A stretch of DNA of 64,000 nucleotides from Streptomyces camelliae (GCF_027625935.1 NZ_CP115300.1:5766001-5830000); one strand, 5' to 3'; shown: positions 1 through 9,047, numbered from the stretch's first letter. Program-made: numbers and translations. Notes: generated from the letters alone by a model not told the origin.

Positions 1-322
1 TGATCAGCCAGGGGGCCGGGTCGCGGGGGGATGCGGTGCGGAGGCCCTCGATGATCGCCCTTGCCTCCGCCTCGTGGCCGTACTCCCAGAGGTTCGAGGC
101 CTTCAGGGCGCGGACCAGGGCGGGGTTGTCCAGCTCTTGCGCAGAGGTCAGCAGGCGGTCGTAGAGGGCTGTCGCGGCGGGGCGGTCGCCGGACAGTTCC
201 AGGTGGGCCGCTGCGCGCAGGAGCAGGGCCTCGGCGTCCTCCGGGTACAGGCCGGCGGTTCGCTCCAGGCGTGCCGCTTCGGCGGTGTGGTCGACGTTCT
301 CGGCAGGCGTGTCGGGGCGCAT
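1..322 (-). CDS. TPR-type protein, N-terminal part, cut by window edge
   Basis: The reverse strand opens with ATG at 322 and stays open to the window edge, giving about 107 residues beginning MRPDTPAENVDHTAEAARLE. The sequence is alpha-helical and alternates small and large residues as tetratricopeptide repeats do (DAEALLLRAAAHLELSGD, then NLWEYGHEAEARAIIEG). Proteins starting this way in Streptomyces often carry a C-terminal SEC-C zinc motif; that part lies outside the window, so this is memory rather than observation. No enzymatic residues are visible. It is divergent from the permease at 410 with 87 bp between them. A helical-repeat scaffold role is likely but the partner is unknown. Confidence 0.7.
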   Translation of the reverse strand, partial: MRPDTPAENVDHTAEAARLERTAGLYPEDAEALLLRAAAHLELSGDRPAATALYDRLLTSAQELDNPALVRALKASNLWEYGHEAEARAIIEGLRTASPRDPAPWLI

Positions 323-409
323 GGGGGACACCGTACTGCCGCGCGCTGACAAAAGTGAGGCGCGGAGGGGGCGTACAGGAAGGCCCGCTATCGTCGTGCG
401 GGAACTCAG

Positions 410-1468
410 ATGTGTGCATCCGGTGGGGGTGGCGTGCAGAACGCTGATGTGCTGGTCCATGACGACAGTGATCAGCAGGGTGCCGGGGGGCGGGGGGAGC
501 AGAGTGCCGCGGCGCCTCCGTACTGGCCCTTGCTGCTCGTCTGTGCTGCCGTCGTGCCTGGTGCTCTGCTGTATCTCGCCGGGCGGTGGGGGGATGCGCC
601 TGCCGTGCAGGCCTGGCGGACCGTCTGTCTCGCCGTGACCGTGCAGGCCCTTCCCTTTCTGCTGCTGGGGACCGCTCTGTCCGGGGCGATCAACGCGTTC
701 GTGCCCGAGCGGGTGTTCCAGCGGTTCCTGCCGCGCAGGCCTCTGCTCGCTGTTCCCGTGGCCGGGGTCGCCGGGGTCGTGCTGCCGGGGTGTGAGTGTG
801 CGTCCGTGCCCGTCGCCAGCAGTCTCATCGGGCGAGGAGTCACCCCGGCCGCCGCGTTCGCCTTCCTGTTGTCCGCGCCTGCCATCAATCCCGTCGTCCT
901 GACCGCCACCGCGATCGCGTTTCCCGGGCAGCCCGCCATGGTGCTGGCCCGGCTGGTCGCCTCGCTCGCCACCGCCGTCGTCATGGGCTGGCTGTGGCTG
1001 CGGTTCGGGCGGGCGGAGTGGCTCAGGCCCGCGGTGCGGCAGCACACCGGGCATCAGGACGGCCGTAGCCGGTGGGACGAGTTCCGGCGCGGCTTCCAGC
1101 ACGACTTTCTGCACGCCGGCGGGTTTCTCGTGCTCGGGGCCATGGCGGCGGCCACTTTCAATGTGGCGGTTCCGCGGTCCGTGCTCGACACCTTCGCCGG
1201 GTCGCCCTGGCTGTCCGTGCTCTTCCTGGCCGGGCTCGCCGTGGTGCTGGCCGTGTGTTCCGAGGCCGATGCGTTTCTCGCCGCCTCCCTCACCGGGTTC
1301 CCGGCGGTGGCGCGGCTGGCGTTCATGGTCGTCGGGCCGATGGTCGACCTGAAGCTCATCGCGCTTCAGGCGGGGACCTTCGGGCGGGCCTTCGCCGTGC
1401 GGTTCTCCGCCGCCACCGTTGTCGTCGCCGTCGCGTGCAGCGCGCTGATCGGGGGGTTCCTGCTGTGA
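410..1468 (+). CDS. YraQ-type permease (DUF318/COG0701 family)
   Basis: This 352-residue protein has eight or so hydrophobic helices in two related halves, typical of the YraQ/DUF318 permeases. The N-terminal half carries the signature GCECASVP at about residues 127-134, followed by a gly/ala-rich helix; the second half contains a matching CSEADAF segment. Members are predicted membrane transporters linked to metal or metalloid handling, but substrates are mostly unproved. Its stop overlaps the GTG of the next gene (GTGA), the classical coupling with the YcgQ-like partner. The ATG at 410 has only a weak upstream GGGAA; the first 35 residues are polar and may not all be translated. Confidence 0.85.
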   Translation: MCASGGGGVQNADVLVHDDSDQQGAGGRGEQSAAAPPYWPLLLVCAAVVPGALLYLAGRWGDAPAVQAWRTVCLAVTVQALPFLLLGTALSGAINAFVPERVFQRFLPRRPLLAVPVAGVAGVVLPGCECASVPVASSLIGRGVTPAAAFAFLLSAPAINPVVLTATAIAFPGQPAMVLARLVASLATAVVMGWLWLRFGRAEWLRPAVRQHTGHQDGRSRWDEFRRGFQHDFLHAGGFLVLGAMAAATFNVAVPRSVLDTFAGSPWLSVLFLAGLAVVLAVCSEADAFLAASLTGFPAVARLAFMVVGPMVDLKLIALQAGTFGRAFAVRFSAATVVVAVACSALIGGFLL

Positions 1469-2223
1469 AACGGTCCGCTGTAAAAAGGTGGCTTCAGGCG
1501 GGGCTGCTCCTGCTCTGCGGGCTCGGGCTGCTCCACGTCTCCCTCGTCACCGACATCTGCCTGCGGTACGTCAAGGAGAGCATGCGGCCCCTGCTCATCG
1601 CCTCCGGGGTCGTCCTCGTCGTGCTGGGCATCGCCAGTGCCCTCCTCGACCGTCAGAGGGAGCGCAAAGAGCACGAAAGCCACGACCACGACCACGATCA
1701 CTCCTCCCTCCCCCGCGTCTCCTGGCTGCTCCTCCTCCCCGCCCTCAGCCTGCTCCTCTACGCCCCGCCCGCCCTCGGCGCCTACACCGCCGCCCGGCAG
1801 CCGGCCAAGGTCATCAGCCAGCGCAGCTCCTTCGATCCGCTGCCGAGTACCTCCCCGCTGCCCATGACCCTCTCCGACTTCACCAGCCGGGTGCAGCAGG
1901 ACCGCGGGCAGGCCATCAAGGGGCGCGCGATCCTGATGACCGGGATCGTCACGCCCCGTGGGGACGGCAGTTGGGATCTGACGCGGATCATCATCAGCTG
2001 CTGCGCGGCGGACGCCCAGTCCGTGAAGGTGCGGATCTACGGCGGCGGTCCGGTGCCGTCCGCGAACACCTGGGTGTCGGTCACCGGGACCTGGCACCCG
2101 GGCGGCACGCTCGGCACCGGGTCGGCGGCCGTCGCGCTGGACGCCCGCACGGTCGAGAAGATCCCCCGGCCCCTCAACGGCTACCAGGACGCCCTGCCGC
2201 CGCCCTCGACCATCACACGGTGA
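1465..2223 (+). CDS. TIGR03943-family (YcgQ-like) membrane protein
   Basis: The 252-residue product starts at a GTG that overlaps the permease stop. It has two N-terminal membrane helices (about residues 8-25 and 38-58), a histidine/aspartate-rich linker of alternating HD pairs near residues 68-79, a third hydrophobic segment, and a soluble extracytoplasmic domain with a CC pair (IIISCCAAD). The family is nearly always paired with a YraQ-type permease, as here, and the His-rich stretch suggests metal binding. The function is unproved; the pair is best read as one two-component membrane system. Its 3' end overlaps the convergent glycosidase gene by 11 bp. Confidence 0.85.
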   Translation: MKRSAVKRWLQAGLLLLCGLGLLHVSLVTDICLRYVKESMRPLLIASGVVLVVLGIASALLDRQRERKEHESHDHDHDHSSLPRVSWLLLLPALSLLLYAPPALGAYTAARQPAKVISQRSSFDPLPSTSPLPMTLSDFTSRVQQDRGQAIKGRAILMTGIVTPRGDGSWDLTRIIISCCAADAQSVKVRIYGGGPVPSANTWVSVTGTWHPGGTLGTGSAAVALDARTVEKIPRPLNGYQDALPPPSTITR

Positions 2224-3688
2224 CCCCGTCCACCTGGAGGGTCTGCACCGACTTCGCCGCGAAGGGGACCGAGACCGTCTTGCCGGACAGGTACGTGTCC
2301 GAGTGGGCCGTATAGAGGTCCGAGCCGCCGGTCGTGACCGTGTTCCAGCGGGGGACCAGGCCGCCCGAGCCGCCCGTCACCGAGGAGAAGGACGACAGGT
2401 CGAACGTCAGGGTCGTGGCAGAGGAGGATGTGTTCGCGGCTACGATCACCAGGCGCTTCGCCGCCTTGTCCAGTGCCGCCACCGCGTAGCTCACGCCCGT
2501 GTCCAGGATCGTCATGCCCGGCCGGATGTGGCGGGTGAACTGGGCCAGCGTGTAGTACTTCGTCTGCACCGCGCCCGGCTGGAGGGTGGAGGCGTCGTAG
2601 ACGATCGTCGCCCAGCCCGAGCTGGGGTCCATGACCTGCCAGTACACCCAGGCCGTGGGGTGCAGCCAGCGGAAGTCGTAGAGGAGGTTGCTCGCCAGGG
2701 TCAGGCCCGTGGAGTCGCCGTCTCCGTACTCCGAGTTCCACAGGCCCTTGCCGGACGTCGTCACCACGTCCGAGTAGAGCAGGTCACGGCGGCCGCCGGA
2801 GCCCTGGTAGCCGTGGACGTTGACCCGGTCGACGTAGCCCTTCGTCGTCGAGGAGAAGGAGTCCCAGGTGGTGCGGGCGAGGTCGTAGGTGTTCTCGTCC
2901 GACGCCGAGATCTTCGTCCCGGTCAGGCCGCGCGTGTTCAACTCGCTGCGCAGGTACGGCAGTACGGCCGCCTGGACGGTTGAGTCGATGTGGCAGCCCT
3001 CCTGCGTGCCCGTCGCCGTCCACCAGGACGAGGACGGCTCGTTGAAGGCCTCGACCGTGGAGAAGGTCACGCCCCAGTTCTGCTTCGCGTACAGCGCCAC
3101 CGCGGCCAGGTGGGAGGCGTGCTGGCGGTAGTTCCAGGACTGGAGGTTGTTGCCGCCGTCCGAGGCGCCGGAGGGGTTGTGGTTGTAGCACATCCACCAC
3201 ATGGGCGAGTTGGCGAACAGCTCGCTGATCGCGCCGCGCTGGGTCGCCTTCACCAGCATCGCGCGCTGGGTCGCGTCCGCCGTCCACTTGAAGGACGAGG
3301 AGGTGGGGTCCTCGCTCGTCCAGTCCTGCCAGTACCCCTCGATCTGCTTGAACTTCGGGATGTTGGGGGAGGCGACCATCGTCGTGCCGCTGACGCTGTT
3401 CCAGCTGCACGCGCCCAGGTTGTAGCGGGCGATGTTCAGGCCCAGGCCGGGCAGTGACGTGCCGTTGTACGTCGTCGACTTGGTCGTGAAGAAGATGTCG
3501 GCGAAGTCGTCCCGCGTGCCGAAGACGTTCGCCCACCAGGCCAGGGACGTGCCCCAGCCCTCCCAGGAGCCGTAGGCGGCCGATGGGTTGAGCGAGATCG
3601 TCGCGTCCGCTCGCGCGGTGCCCGTGGCCAGGGCGCTGCCCAGCAGGCCGCCTCCCGCAGCGGCCAGCAGTGTTCTCCGTCGGATCAT
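2213..3688 (-). CDS. Secreted GH30-type glycosidase, probably endo-beta-1,6-galactanase
   Basis: The 491-residue product starts at ATG 3688 with GGAG six bases upstream. A twin-arginine signal (RRRTLLAAAG, cleavage near ATGTARA) exports it. The body is a (beta/alpha)8 glycosidase related to fungal and actinobacterial endo-beta-1,6-galactanases (GH30 subfamily 5 type): the acid/base is the Glu of EAFNEPSSSWW and the nucleophile is the Glu of LWNSEYGDGD, followed by the WVYWQ strand. The last 90 residues form a beta-sandwich. It would cleave beta-1,6-galactan side chains of plant arabinogalactan. The substrate is inferred from family resemblance; another GH30 specificity is possible. It is a single-gene unit convergent with the YcgQ-like gene. 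Confidence 0.8.
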   Translation of the reverse strand: MIRRRTLLAAAGGGLLGSALATGTARADATISLNPSAAYGSWEGWGTSLAWWANVFGTRDDFADIFFTTKSTTYNGTSLPGLGLNIARYNLGACSWNSVSGTTMVASPNIPKFKQIEGYWQDWTSEDPTSSSFKWTADATQRAMLVKATQRGAISELFANSPMWWMCYNHNPSGASDGGNNLQSWNYRQHASHLAAVALYAKQNWGVTFSTVEAFNEPSSSWWTATGTQEGCHIDSTVQAAVLPYLRSELNTRGLTGTKISASDENTYDLARTTWDSFSSTTKGYVDRVNVHGYQGSGGRRDLLYSDVVTTSGKGLWNSEYGDGDSTGLTLASNLLYDFRWLHPTAWVYWQVMDPSSGWATIVYDASTLQPGAVQTKYYTLAQFTRHIRPGMTILDTGVSYAVAALDKAAKRLVIVAANTSSSATTLTFDLSSFSSVTGGSGGLVPRWNTVTTGGSDLYTAHSDTYLSGKTVSVPFAAKSVQTLQVDGVTV

Positions 3689-3933
3689 GGCTACTCCGCC
3701 TCTTCCGTCGCGGTTCCGTTGCGGCTCCGGCAGCAGGAAGCATCGGGGGTGACGGGTGGGGTTGTCGAGGGTTGTGACAGCCCTTTCTAAAACCAGTGGA
3801 GGAAGCCGGGGAGGGTCTGTTCGGCATCCCGAACCCCTTGTCGCTATGGCCAGTTGTGCGCCTTGCACCTATCCTCCGGGCGGTTCCGGGCAGTTCCGGG
3901 AGGCTCCGGCGGCTTTCGTGGAGGTGGGTACGG

Positions 3934-4752
3934 ATGGCGGCTTTGTCCGGCGTGCGCGTCGTACGGCACAGCGACCGCCGTCGGCGTGCCCGGCGGCGGA
4001 GGGTGCTGTGGGGTGGGGGCGAGGCGCTCGTCACCGTCGGGGTGCTGCTCATGCTGCTGGTGGTGCACCAGCTGTGGTGGACCAATCTGGAGGCGCGACG
4101 CGGCGCCGAACGGCAGGTGGAGGATCTGGAGCGGGAGTGGGGCGCCCCGGGCATCCCGGGCATCCCGGGCACCCCGGGGGCCGGCACCGCCGGAGGGGGA
4201 CCCTCGGCCACCCCCTCCGTCTCGCCCACGGCTCCCACGGCCGCCCCGTCCCGTGCACCGCGGTCGTCGTACGTCGTCCCCGTCGCCGCCGTCCCCCAGA
4301 GCTCCCAGGCGTACGCCGTCCTCGACATCCCCCGGCTCGGGCTGCGGGTCCCCGTCGCCGAGGGGGTGAGCAAGGCCGGTGTCCTCGACAAGGGGTACGT
4401 CGGCCATTACCGGGGGACCGGACAGCCGGGCCAGGCCGGGAACTTCGCGCTCGCCGGGCACCGGAACACGCACGGCGAGCCCTTCCGGTATCTGCCCCGG
4501 CTGCGGCGCGGCGACGACATCGAGGTGGAGACGCGGACGGCGACGTACACGTACGACGTCGACCAGATCCTGCCGCAGACCTCGGCGTCGGACTCGGGGG
4601 TCCTCCGGCCCGTCCCGCGCTCCCTCGTGCGGCCGTCCTACGGGTACGACACCCCCGGCTACTACATCACCCTGACCACCTGCACCCCCGAGTTCACCTC
4701 GCGCTACCGGATGGTGGTCTGGGGCAAGCTCGTGTCCATGCGGCCCAGGTGA
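3934..4752 (+). CDS. Class E sortase
   Basis: I place the start at ATG 3934, which has GGAGGTG seven bases upstream; a longer open frame exists but lacks a site. The 272-residue protein has a basic N-terminus, one membrane helix (about residues 36-55), a short charged segment, a small collagen-like run of GxP triplets (near residues 70-80), a Pro/Ser/Thr linker, and a sortase beta-barrel with catalytic His in LAGHRNTHG, Cys in LTTCTPE and an Arg in SRYRM. Class E sortases attach LAxTG proteins such as long chaplins to peptidoglycan in Streptomyces. A candidate substrate with LARTG lies at 15711. Confidence 0.9.
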   Translation: MAALSGVRVVRHSDRRRRARRRRVLWGGGEALVTVGVLLMLLVVHQLWWTNLEARRGAERQVEDLEREWGAPGIPGIPGTPGAGTAGGGPSATPSVSPTAPTAAPSRAPRSSYVVPVAAVPQSSQAYAVLDIPRLGLRVPVAEGVSKAGVLDKGYVGHYRGTGQPGQAGNFALAGHRNTHGEPFRYLPRLRRGDDIEVETRTATYTYDVDQILPQTSASDSGVLRPVPRSLVRPSYGYDTPGYYITLTTCTPEFTSRYRMVVWGKLVSMRPR

Positions 4753-4765
4753 GCCATCCGCGGAT

Positions 4766-6169
4766 TCAGCGGTGCTCCCGCAGCACCGCCACACTCACCG
4801 CCCCCACCGCCGCCAGCCCCGCCGACACCGCCAGGGCGAGATTCGCGCCGTGGGCCAGATCGCCGGAGGAGGTGGCGAGGGCGATGGTCAGGGCGACGCC
4901 GGCGCAGGAGCCGATGTAGCGGAAGGTCTGCTGGGCGCCGGAGCCCATCGCGGCGCGTGCGCGCGGGACCGAGTCCACGGCGAGCAGCGGCAGCGCGCCG
5001 TTGAGCAGGCCGCTGCCCACTCCGCCGATGATCAGGCCGGGCAGCAGCCGCGTCCAGGAGCCGGAGCCGAGGGCGCCGAGCATGGTCAGTACGGCGATGG
5101 CGTGGAGCGTGAAGCCGACGGCCAGCTGGGTGCGCGGGGCGATACGGCCCGCCAGGTGTTTGACCTGGAGGGCGACCGCGAAGCTCAGCCCGGACCAGAG
5201 CAGGAACAGCCAGGCGGTGTCCATGGCGGACAGGCGCAGCGTCTGCTGGAGCAGGGCCGGCAGGAAGCTGAAGATGCTGATCACCGCGAGTCCGGTGAAC
5301 AGGCCGCCGGCCGACGAGGCCAGGAAGGGGGTGTGGCGCAGCAGGCCCAGGTCGATCATCGGAGTGCGGGTCCGGCGTTCCACCGCCACGAAGAGTGCGA
5401 TCAGGAGGACGGCGGCGGCGAAGAGGAGGCCGACCGGGGTGCGCAGCCAGCCGTCCCGGCCCAGGGTCAGGGCCGCGACCAGGGACACCAGCGCCAGGCC
5501 GAAGGTGAGCGCGCCCAGCACGTCCGGGCGGCCGCCGCGCGGGGCGCGGGACTCGCTGAGCGTACGGGTGCCGAGGGCGGCCACGACGAGGGCGGCGGCG
5601 CCGAGGACGCCGTACGCCATGCGCCAGCTCGGCATCGCGCCCGAGACCAGCGGGCCGGCCGCGATGCCGCCGCTGACGAAGGCGCCCCAGACGCCGGTCG
5701 CGTGCAGGCGGCCGCGCGGGGACGGGAAGGCCGCCACCAGCAGGCCCAGGCTGCTCGCGAGGAGCGCCGCGCAGGCCGCGCCCTGGGCGATGCGGGCGAG
5801 GGTGAACTGCCAGGTCGACGTCGTGAAGGCGCCGAGGGCGGTGGTGAGGCCGAGGGCCAGGGTGCCGCTGAGGAAGAGCCGGCGGCGGCCGTAGTCGTCG
5901 GCGAGGCTGCCGGCCACCAGCAGGAGGGCGGCGAGGCCGAGCGGGGTGCCGTTCAGCAGCCAGGCCTGGCCGGACAGGGGGGTGTGCAGGGCCCTCGCGG
6001 TGTCCGGGAGCGTGACCATCGGGGCCGTGTACGTCATCAGCGCCACGGCGGTGGCCGCGCTGGTCAGGGCAAGGGTGGCCCGGGGGCGTGCCGGGGTGTC
6101 CCGGGTGGTCCCGGTGCCGGTATCGGTACCGGTGGCTGCGGGGGTGGTGGCGGAGTCGAGCCCGGTCAT
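4766..6169 (-). CDS. MFS drug-exporter-type transporter (DHA2-like)
   Basis: The 467-residue product has about fourteen hydrophobic helices after a Thr-rich cytoplasmic N-terminus. The motif between helices 2 and 3 is present as GSLADDYGRRRL, and helix 5 carries GGIAAGPLVSG, close to the antiporter motif of proton-coupled exporters. This matches the EmrB/QacA type. It probably exports small toxic or metabolic compounds; the substrate cannot be read from sequence. The gene is divergent from an HxlR regulator with two palindromic sites in the shared promoter region, so it is very likely controlled by that regulator. Confidence 0.88.
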   Translation of the reverse strand: MTGLDSATTPAATGTDTGTGTTRDTPARPRATLALTSAATAVALMTYTAPMVTLPDTARALHTPLSGQAWLLNGTPLGLAALLLVAGSLADDYGRRRLFLSGTLALGLTTALGAFTTSTWQFTLARIAQGAACAALLASSLGLLVAAFPSPRGRLHATGVWGAFVSGGIAAGPLVSGAMPSWRMAYGVLGAAALVVAALGTRTLSESRAPRGGRPDVLGALTFGLALVSLVAALTLGRDGWLRTPVGLLFAAAVLLIALFVAVERRTRTPMIDLGLLRHTPFLASSAGGLFTGLAVISIFSFLPALLQQTLRLSAMDTAWLFLLWSGLSFAVALQVKHLAGRIAPRTQLAVGFTLHAIAVLTMLGALGSGSWTRLLPGLIIGGVGSGLLNGALPLLAVDSVPRARAAMGSGAQQTFRYIGSCAGVALTIALATSSGDLAHGANLALAVSAGLAAVGAVSVAVLREHR

Positions 6170-6203
6170 GGCAGGTCCTGTCCCTCCGGGGCGTGAAGTC
6201 TCA

Positions 6204-6218
6204 GTTCGGTCATTGAAC
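6204..6218. promoter_or_regulatory. Candidate HxlR operator 1
   Basis: GTTCGGT-C-ATTGAAC is a near-perfect inverted repeat with a one-base centre. It repeats the site at 6248-6264, with centres 45 bp apart. It sits just upstream of the exporter gene, where binding could block its transcription. The assignment to the HxlR protein is inferred from position and symmetry. Confidence 0.6.
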
Positions 6219-6247
6219 CTAGCTGTCCCGGCCACCGTAACACGGTG

Positions 6248-6264
6248 GGTTCGGTCACCGAACC
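6248..6264. promoter_or_regulatory. Candidate HxlR operator 2 (perfect palindrome)
   Basis: GGTTCGGT-C-ACCGAACC is a perfect 17-bp palindrome ending 13 bases before the GTG start of the HxlR gene. It touches the ribosome-binding site, so binding would also affect the regulator's own expression. It is the same motif as at 6204-6218. Confidence 0.65.
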
Positions 6265-6277
6265 AAGGAGTCGGAAA

Positions 6278-6853
6278 GTGGCTACAGTGGAGGGCATGGC
6301 ACTGGGCAAGGACTACGCGACACAGGAGTGCTCGATCGCGCGCGCACTGGAGATCGTCGGCGAGCGCTGGACGCTGCTCGTCGTCCGGGACGCGCTGTAC
6401 GGCGTGCGGCGCTACAACGACTTCCTGGCCCACCTCGGCATCCCGCGCGCCGTCCTGGCCGCCCGGCTGCAGACGCTGACCGCCGAGGGCATCCTCGAAA
6501 AGCGCCGGTACCAGCAGTCGCCGCCCCGCGACGAGTACGTCCTCACCGAGCGCGGCATCGCCCTGTGGCCCACCCTGCGCGCCCTCGGGCTATGGGGCCG
6601 CGAGCACTTCACGGACGCCCAGCTGCGCGTCTTCCGGCACGTGGACTGCGGCACCGAACTCGGGCCGTACGGCGAATGCCCCGTGTGCCGGGCCGCCGTA
6701 CCGGTCGGGGACGTGGTCATGCATCCCGGTCCGGGCCTCGACCGGGAGCCGGCCGACCCGGTCAGCCGGGCCCTGCTGAAGCCGAAGCGGCTGCTGGAGC
6801 CCTTGGAACCCTTGGAGCCCCTGGACGTGCCGGGGCAGGAGGCTCGGGTATAA
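6278..6853 (+). CDS. HxlR-family transcriptional regulator
   Basis: The start is taken as GTG 6278 because AAGGAG lies seven bases upstream; an ATG at 6296 has a poorly spaced site. The 191-residue protein contains the HxlR winged helix in its first 110 residues (CSIARALEIVGERWTLLVVRDAL, then RYNDFLAHLGIPRAVLAARL, and the wing RYQQSPPRDEYVLTERG). The C-terminus has a Cys cluster (DCGTELGPYGECPVCRA) resembling a zinc ribbon, followed by a repeated LEPLEP tail. It probably represses the divergent MFS exporter through the two palindromes in between. The inducer is unknown. Confidence 0.9.
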   Translation: MATVEGMALGKDYATQECSIARALEIVGERWTLLVVRDALYGVRRYNDFLAHLGIPRAVLAARLQTLTAEGILEKRRYQQSPPRDEYVLTERGIALWPTLRALGLWGREHFTDAQLRVFRHVDCGTELGPYGECPVCRAAVPVGDVVMHPGPGLDREPADPVSRALLKPKRLLEPLEPLEPLDVPGQEARV

Positions 6854-6906
6854 AGGGCTGAAGGCCGGACGGATACCGGTAGGTGCGCACAGGGAGGGGG
6901 GACCGG

Positions 6907-7218
6907 ATGAGGCGCGGGTTCGTGTCGTCGCGTGCGGTCGCCTCGCTGCTGCTCGTACTGCTGCCGGTCCTGCTGCTCGACACCGGCAACCTCTCCGCGA
7001 CCGTGGCGCTGGCCGCGACCGCCGCCGCCGGTTCCGCGCTCTCCGCCTGCGCCCTCCTCGCCGCCCGCAGCGCGCCCGCCGTTCCGCCCACGCGCGTGCG
7101 CACGGCGATCCGGGACCGGGCCAGACGTACGGCCTTCCTGCCCCAGCGTGATCCCGACGCGCCCGGCCGCCGCCGGCCCAGGGCGCCAGGGCGTGCCCTT
7201 CCGGCGACCGCCGCGTAG
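6907..7218 (+). CDS. Small DUF6412-like membrane protein
   Basis: The ATG at 6907 follows a GGAGGGGGG site. The 103-residue product has two closely spaced hydrophobic helices (about residues 9-25 and 30-52) and a basic Arg/Pro-rich tail containing RTAFLPQRDPDAPGR. I recall this tail as typical of a small Streptomyces family (DUF6412) found just upstream of YidC paralogues, which is the arrangement here; I could not check the family assignment. It may assist the downstream insertase or simply share its transcript. Confidence 0.7.
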   Translation: MRRGFVSSRAVASLLLVLLPVLLLDTGNLSATVALAATAAAGSALSACALLAARSAPAVPPTRVRTAIRDRARRTAFLPQRDPDAPGRRRPRAPGRALPATAA

Positions 7219-7332
7219 GGCACGCACCCCTCCTGTATCCGTGACCCCGCGCGGGTCGTCATGCCGTTCTGATCATCTCCTTTCCGGCCATGTCCGGACT
7301 TCGGCACGACGAGACCCCCGGAGGGCTCACCC

Positions 7333-8058
7333 ATGTCCGTCTTCGCTGTCTTCGCCCGCCTGGTCGAGCATCTCGCCGACCTGCTGACCCCGCTGTTCCA
7401 CGCCTCCGCGGCCGCCGCCGCGATCGTCCTGTTCACCGCACTCGTACGACTCCTCGTCCACCCCCTGTCCCGCGCCGCCGCCCGTGGCCAACGGGCGCGG
7501 GCCGCGCTCCAGCCGCGCATCGCCGAGCTACGCCAGAAGCACGCCAAGGATCCGCAGCGGCTGCAGCGGGCGGTGCTGGAACTGCACGCCGAGGAGAAGG
7601 TCTCACCGCTGTCCGGCTGCCTGCCGAGCCTGCTCCAGATGCCCGCCTTCTTCCTCCTCTACCACCTCTTCTCCACCTCCACGATCGGCGGCCGGGCCAA
7701 CGGCCTGCTCGCGCACCGGCTGTTCGCGGCGCCGCTCGGCGGGCGCTGGGCCGACGCGCTCGCCGACGGCGGTCCGTTCGGCCCCGCCGGGCTGGTCTAC
7801 CTCGGCCTCTTCGTGCTTGTCGCGGCCGTCGCCGCCTTCAACTACCGCCGCACCAAGCGGATGATGGCCACCGGCCCGGTCGCCGCGAGCACGGGGGACG
7901 GCGCACAGGTGCCGGGCCTCGGCGCGGTCAACAAGGTCATGCCGTTCATGTCGTTCTTCACGCTCGTCACCGTGGCGGTCGTCCCGCTCGCCGCCGCGCT
8001 GTACGTGGTCACCAGCACGACGTGGAGCGCGGTGGAACGGGCCGTCCTCTACCCGTAA
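7333..8058 (+). CDS. YidC/Oxa1-family membrane protein insertase (paralogue)
   Basis: The 241-residue protein shows the YidC/Oxa1 core: an N-terminal helix, a cytoplasmic basic hairpin (LQPRIAELRQKHAKDPQRLQRAVLEL) and then helices including the family motif SPLSGCLPSLLQMPAFFLLYHLF. The positively charged groove region is present. It inserts small membrane proteins independently of, or together with, SecYEG. It is shorter than the main actinobacterial YidC and lacks the usual neighbours (rnpA, jag), so it is probably a second, accessory copy. It lies 114 bp after the small membrane protein and may be co-transcribed. Confidence 0.9.
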   Translation: MSVFAVFARLVEHLADLLTPLFHASAAAAAIVLFTALVRLLVHPLSRAAARGQRARAALQPRIAELRQKHAKDPQRLQRAVLELHAEEKVSPLSGCLPSLLQMPAFFLLYHLFSTSTIGGRANGLLAHRLFAAPLGGRWADALADGGPFGPAGLVYLGLFVLVAAVAAFNYRRTKRMMATGPVAASTGDGAQVPGLGAVNKVMPFMSFFTLVTVAVVPLAAALYVVTSTTWSAVERAVLYP

Positions 8059-8186
8059 GAGGCCTGGTTACGGTCCAGTACGTGAACAAGGTCTTGCGGA
8101 GTGGACCAGGTGATTGGAGGATCAGCCAAGTCCTCCGATGGCTGCACACGTCGGCCGGGCGCCCGCGATCGAAGGAGAAGGTGACC

Positions 8187-9044
8187 ATGAAGCTGCTGCG
8201 AGTCGGTACGGCGGGAGCGGAGCGGCCCGCGCTGCTCGACGCCGAGGGAACCCTCAGAGACCTCTCGGGAATCGTGGCCGACATCGACGGCGGGCTCCTC
8301 GCCGACGCGGCCGCGCTCGGCCGGGTACGGGCCGCCGCCGAGGCCGGCGAGCTGCCGGTCCTCGACGCGACCGGGCTGCGGATCGGACCGCCGCTCGGCC
8401 GCATCGGCAAGATCGTGTGCATCGGGCTCAACTACCACGACCACGCCCGCGAGACCGGCGCCGAGCCGCCCGCCGAGCCGGTCGTCTTCTTCAAGGCGCC
8501 GGACACGGTCGTCGGGCCGAACGACACCGTGCTCGTCCCCCGCGGCTCGCGCAAGACCGACTGGGAGGTGGAGCTGGCCGTCGTCATCGGGCGTACGGCC
8601 CGCTACGTCGAGTCGGCCGAGGAGGCCTTGGGGCATGTCGCGGGGTACGCCGTCGCGCACGACGTCTCCGAGAGGGAGTTCCAGATCGAGCGGGGCGGGA
8701 CCTGGGACAAGGGCAAGAACTGCGAGACGTTCAATCCGCTCGGGCCCTGGCTGGTGACGGCCGACGAGGTCGCCGACCCGCAGGACCTGTCGCTGAGGCT
8801 GTGGGTCAACGGCGAGCTGAAGCAGGACGGCACGACGGCCGAGCAGATCTTCCCGGTGGGCGAAGTCGTGCGGTACGTCAGCCAGTTCATGACCCTCTAC
8901 CCCGGCGACGTCATCAACACGGGGACACCGGCGGGGGTGGCGATGGGACGGCCCGAGCCCAAACCGTATCTCCGCGCCGGGGATGTGGTGGAGCTGGAGA
9001 TCGCCGGGCTCGGCCGTCAGCGCCAGGAACTCAAGGACGCGTAG
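8187..9044 (+). CDS. Fumarylacetoacetate hydrolase family protein
   Basis: ATG 8187 has GAAGGAG upstream. The 285-residue protein has a short N-terminal domain and the FAH fold: IGKIVCIGLNYHDHA, the metal-binding acidic cluster in DWEVELAVVIG, then CETFNPLGPWLV and NTGTPAGVAMG. Enzymes of this family hydrolyse or isomerise C-C bonds in 2-hydroxydienoic or acylpyruvate substrates, using Mg2+ or Mn2+. The exact substrate is not readable. It is convergent with the LLM enzyme with only three bases between stops. Confidence 0.9.
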   Translation: MKLLRVGTAGAERPALLDAEGTLRDLSGIVADIDGGLLADAAALGRVRAAAEAGELPVLDATGLRIGPPLGRIGKIVCIGLNYHDHARETGAEPPAEPVVFFKAPDTVVGPNDTVLVPRGSRKTDWEVELAVVIGRTARYVESAEEALGHVAGYAVAHDVSEREFQIERGGTWDKGKNCETFNPLGPWLVTADEVADPQDLSLRLWVNGELKQDGTTAEQIFPVGEVVRYVSQFMTLYPGDVINTGTPAGVAMGRPEPKPYLRAGDVVELEIAGLGRQRQELKDA

Positions 9045-9047
9045 CCG

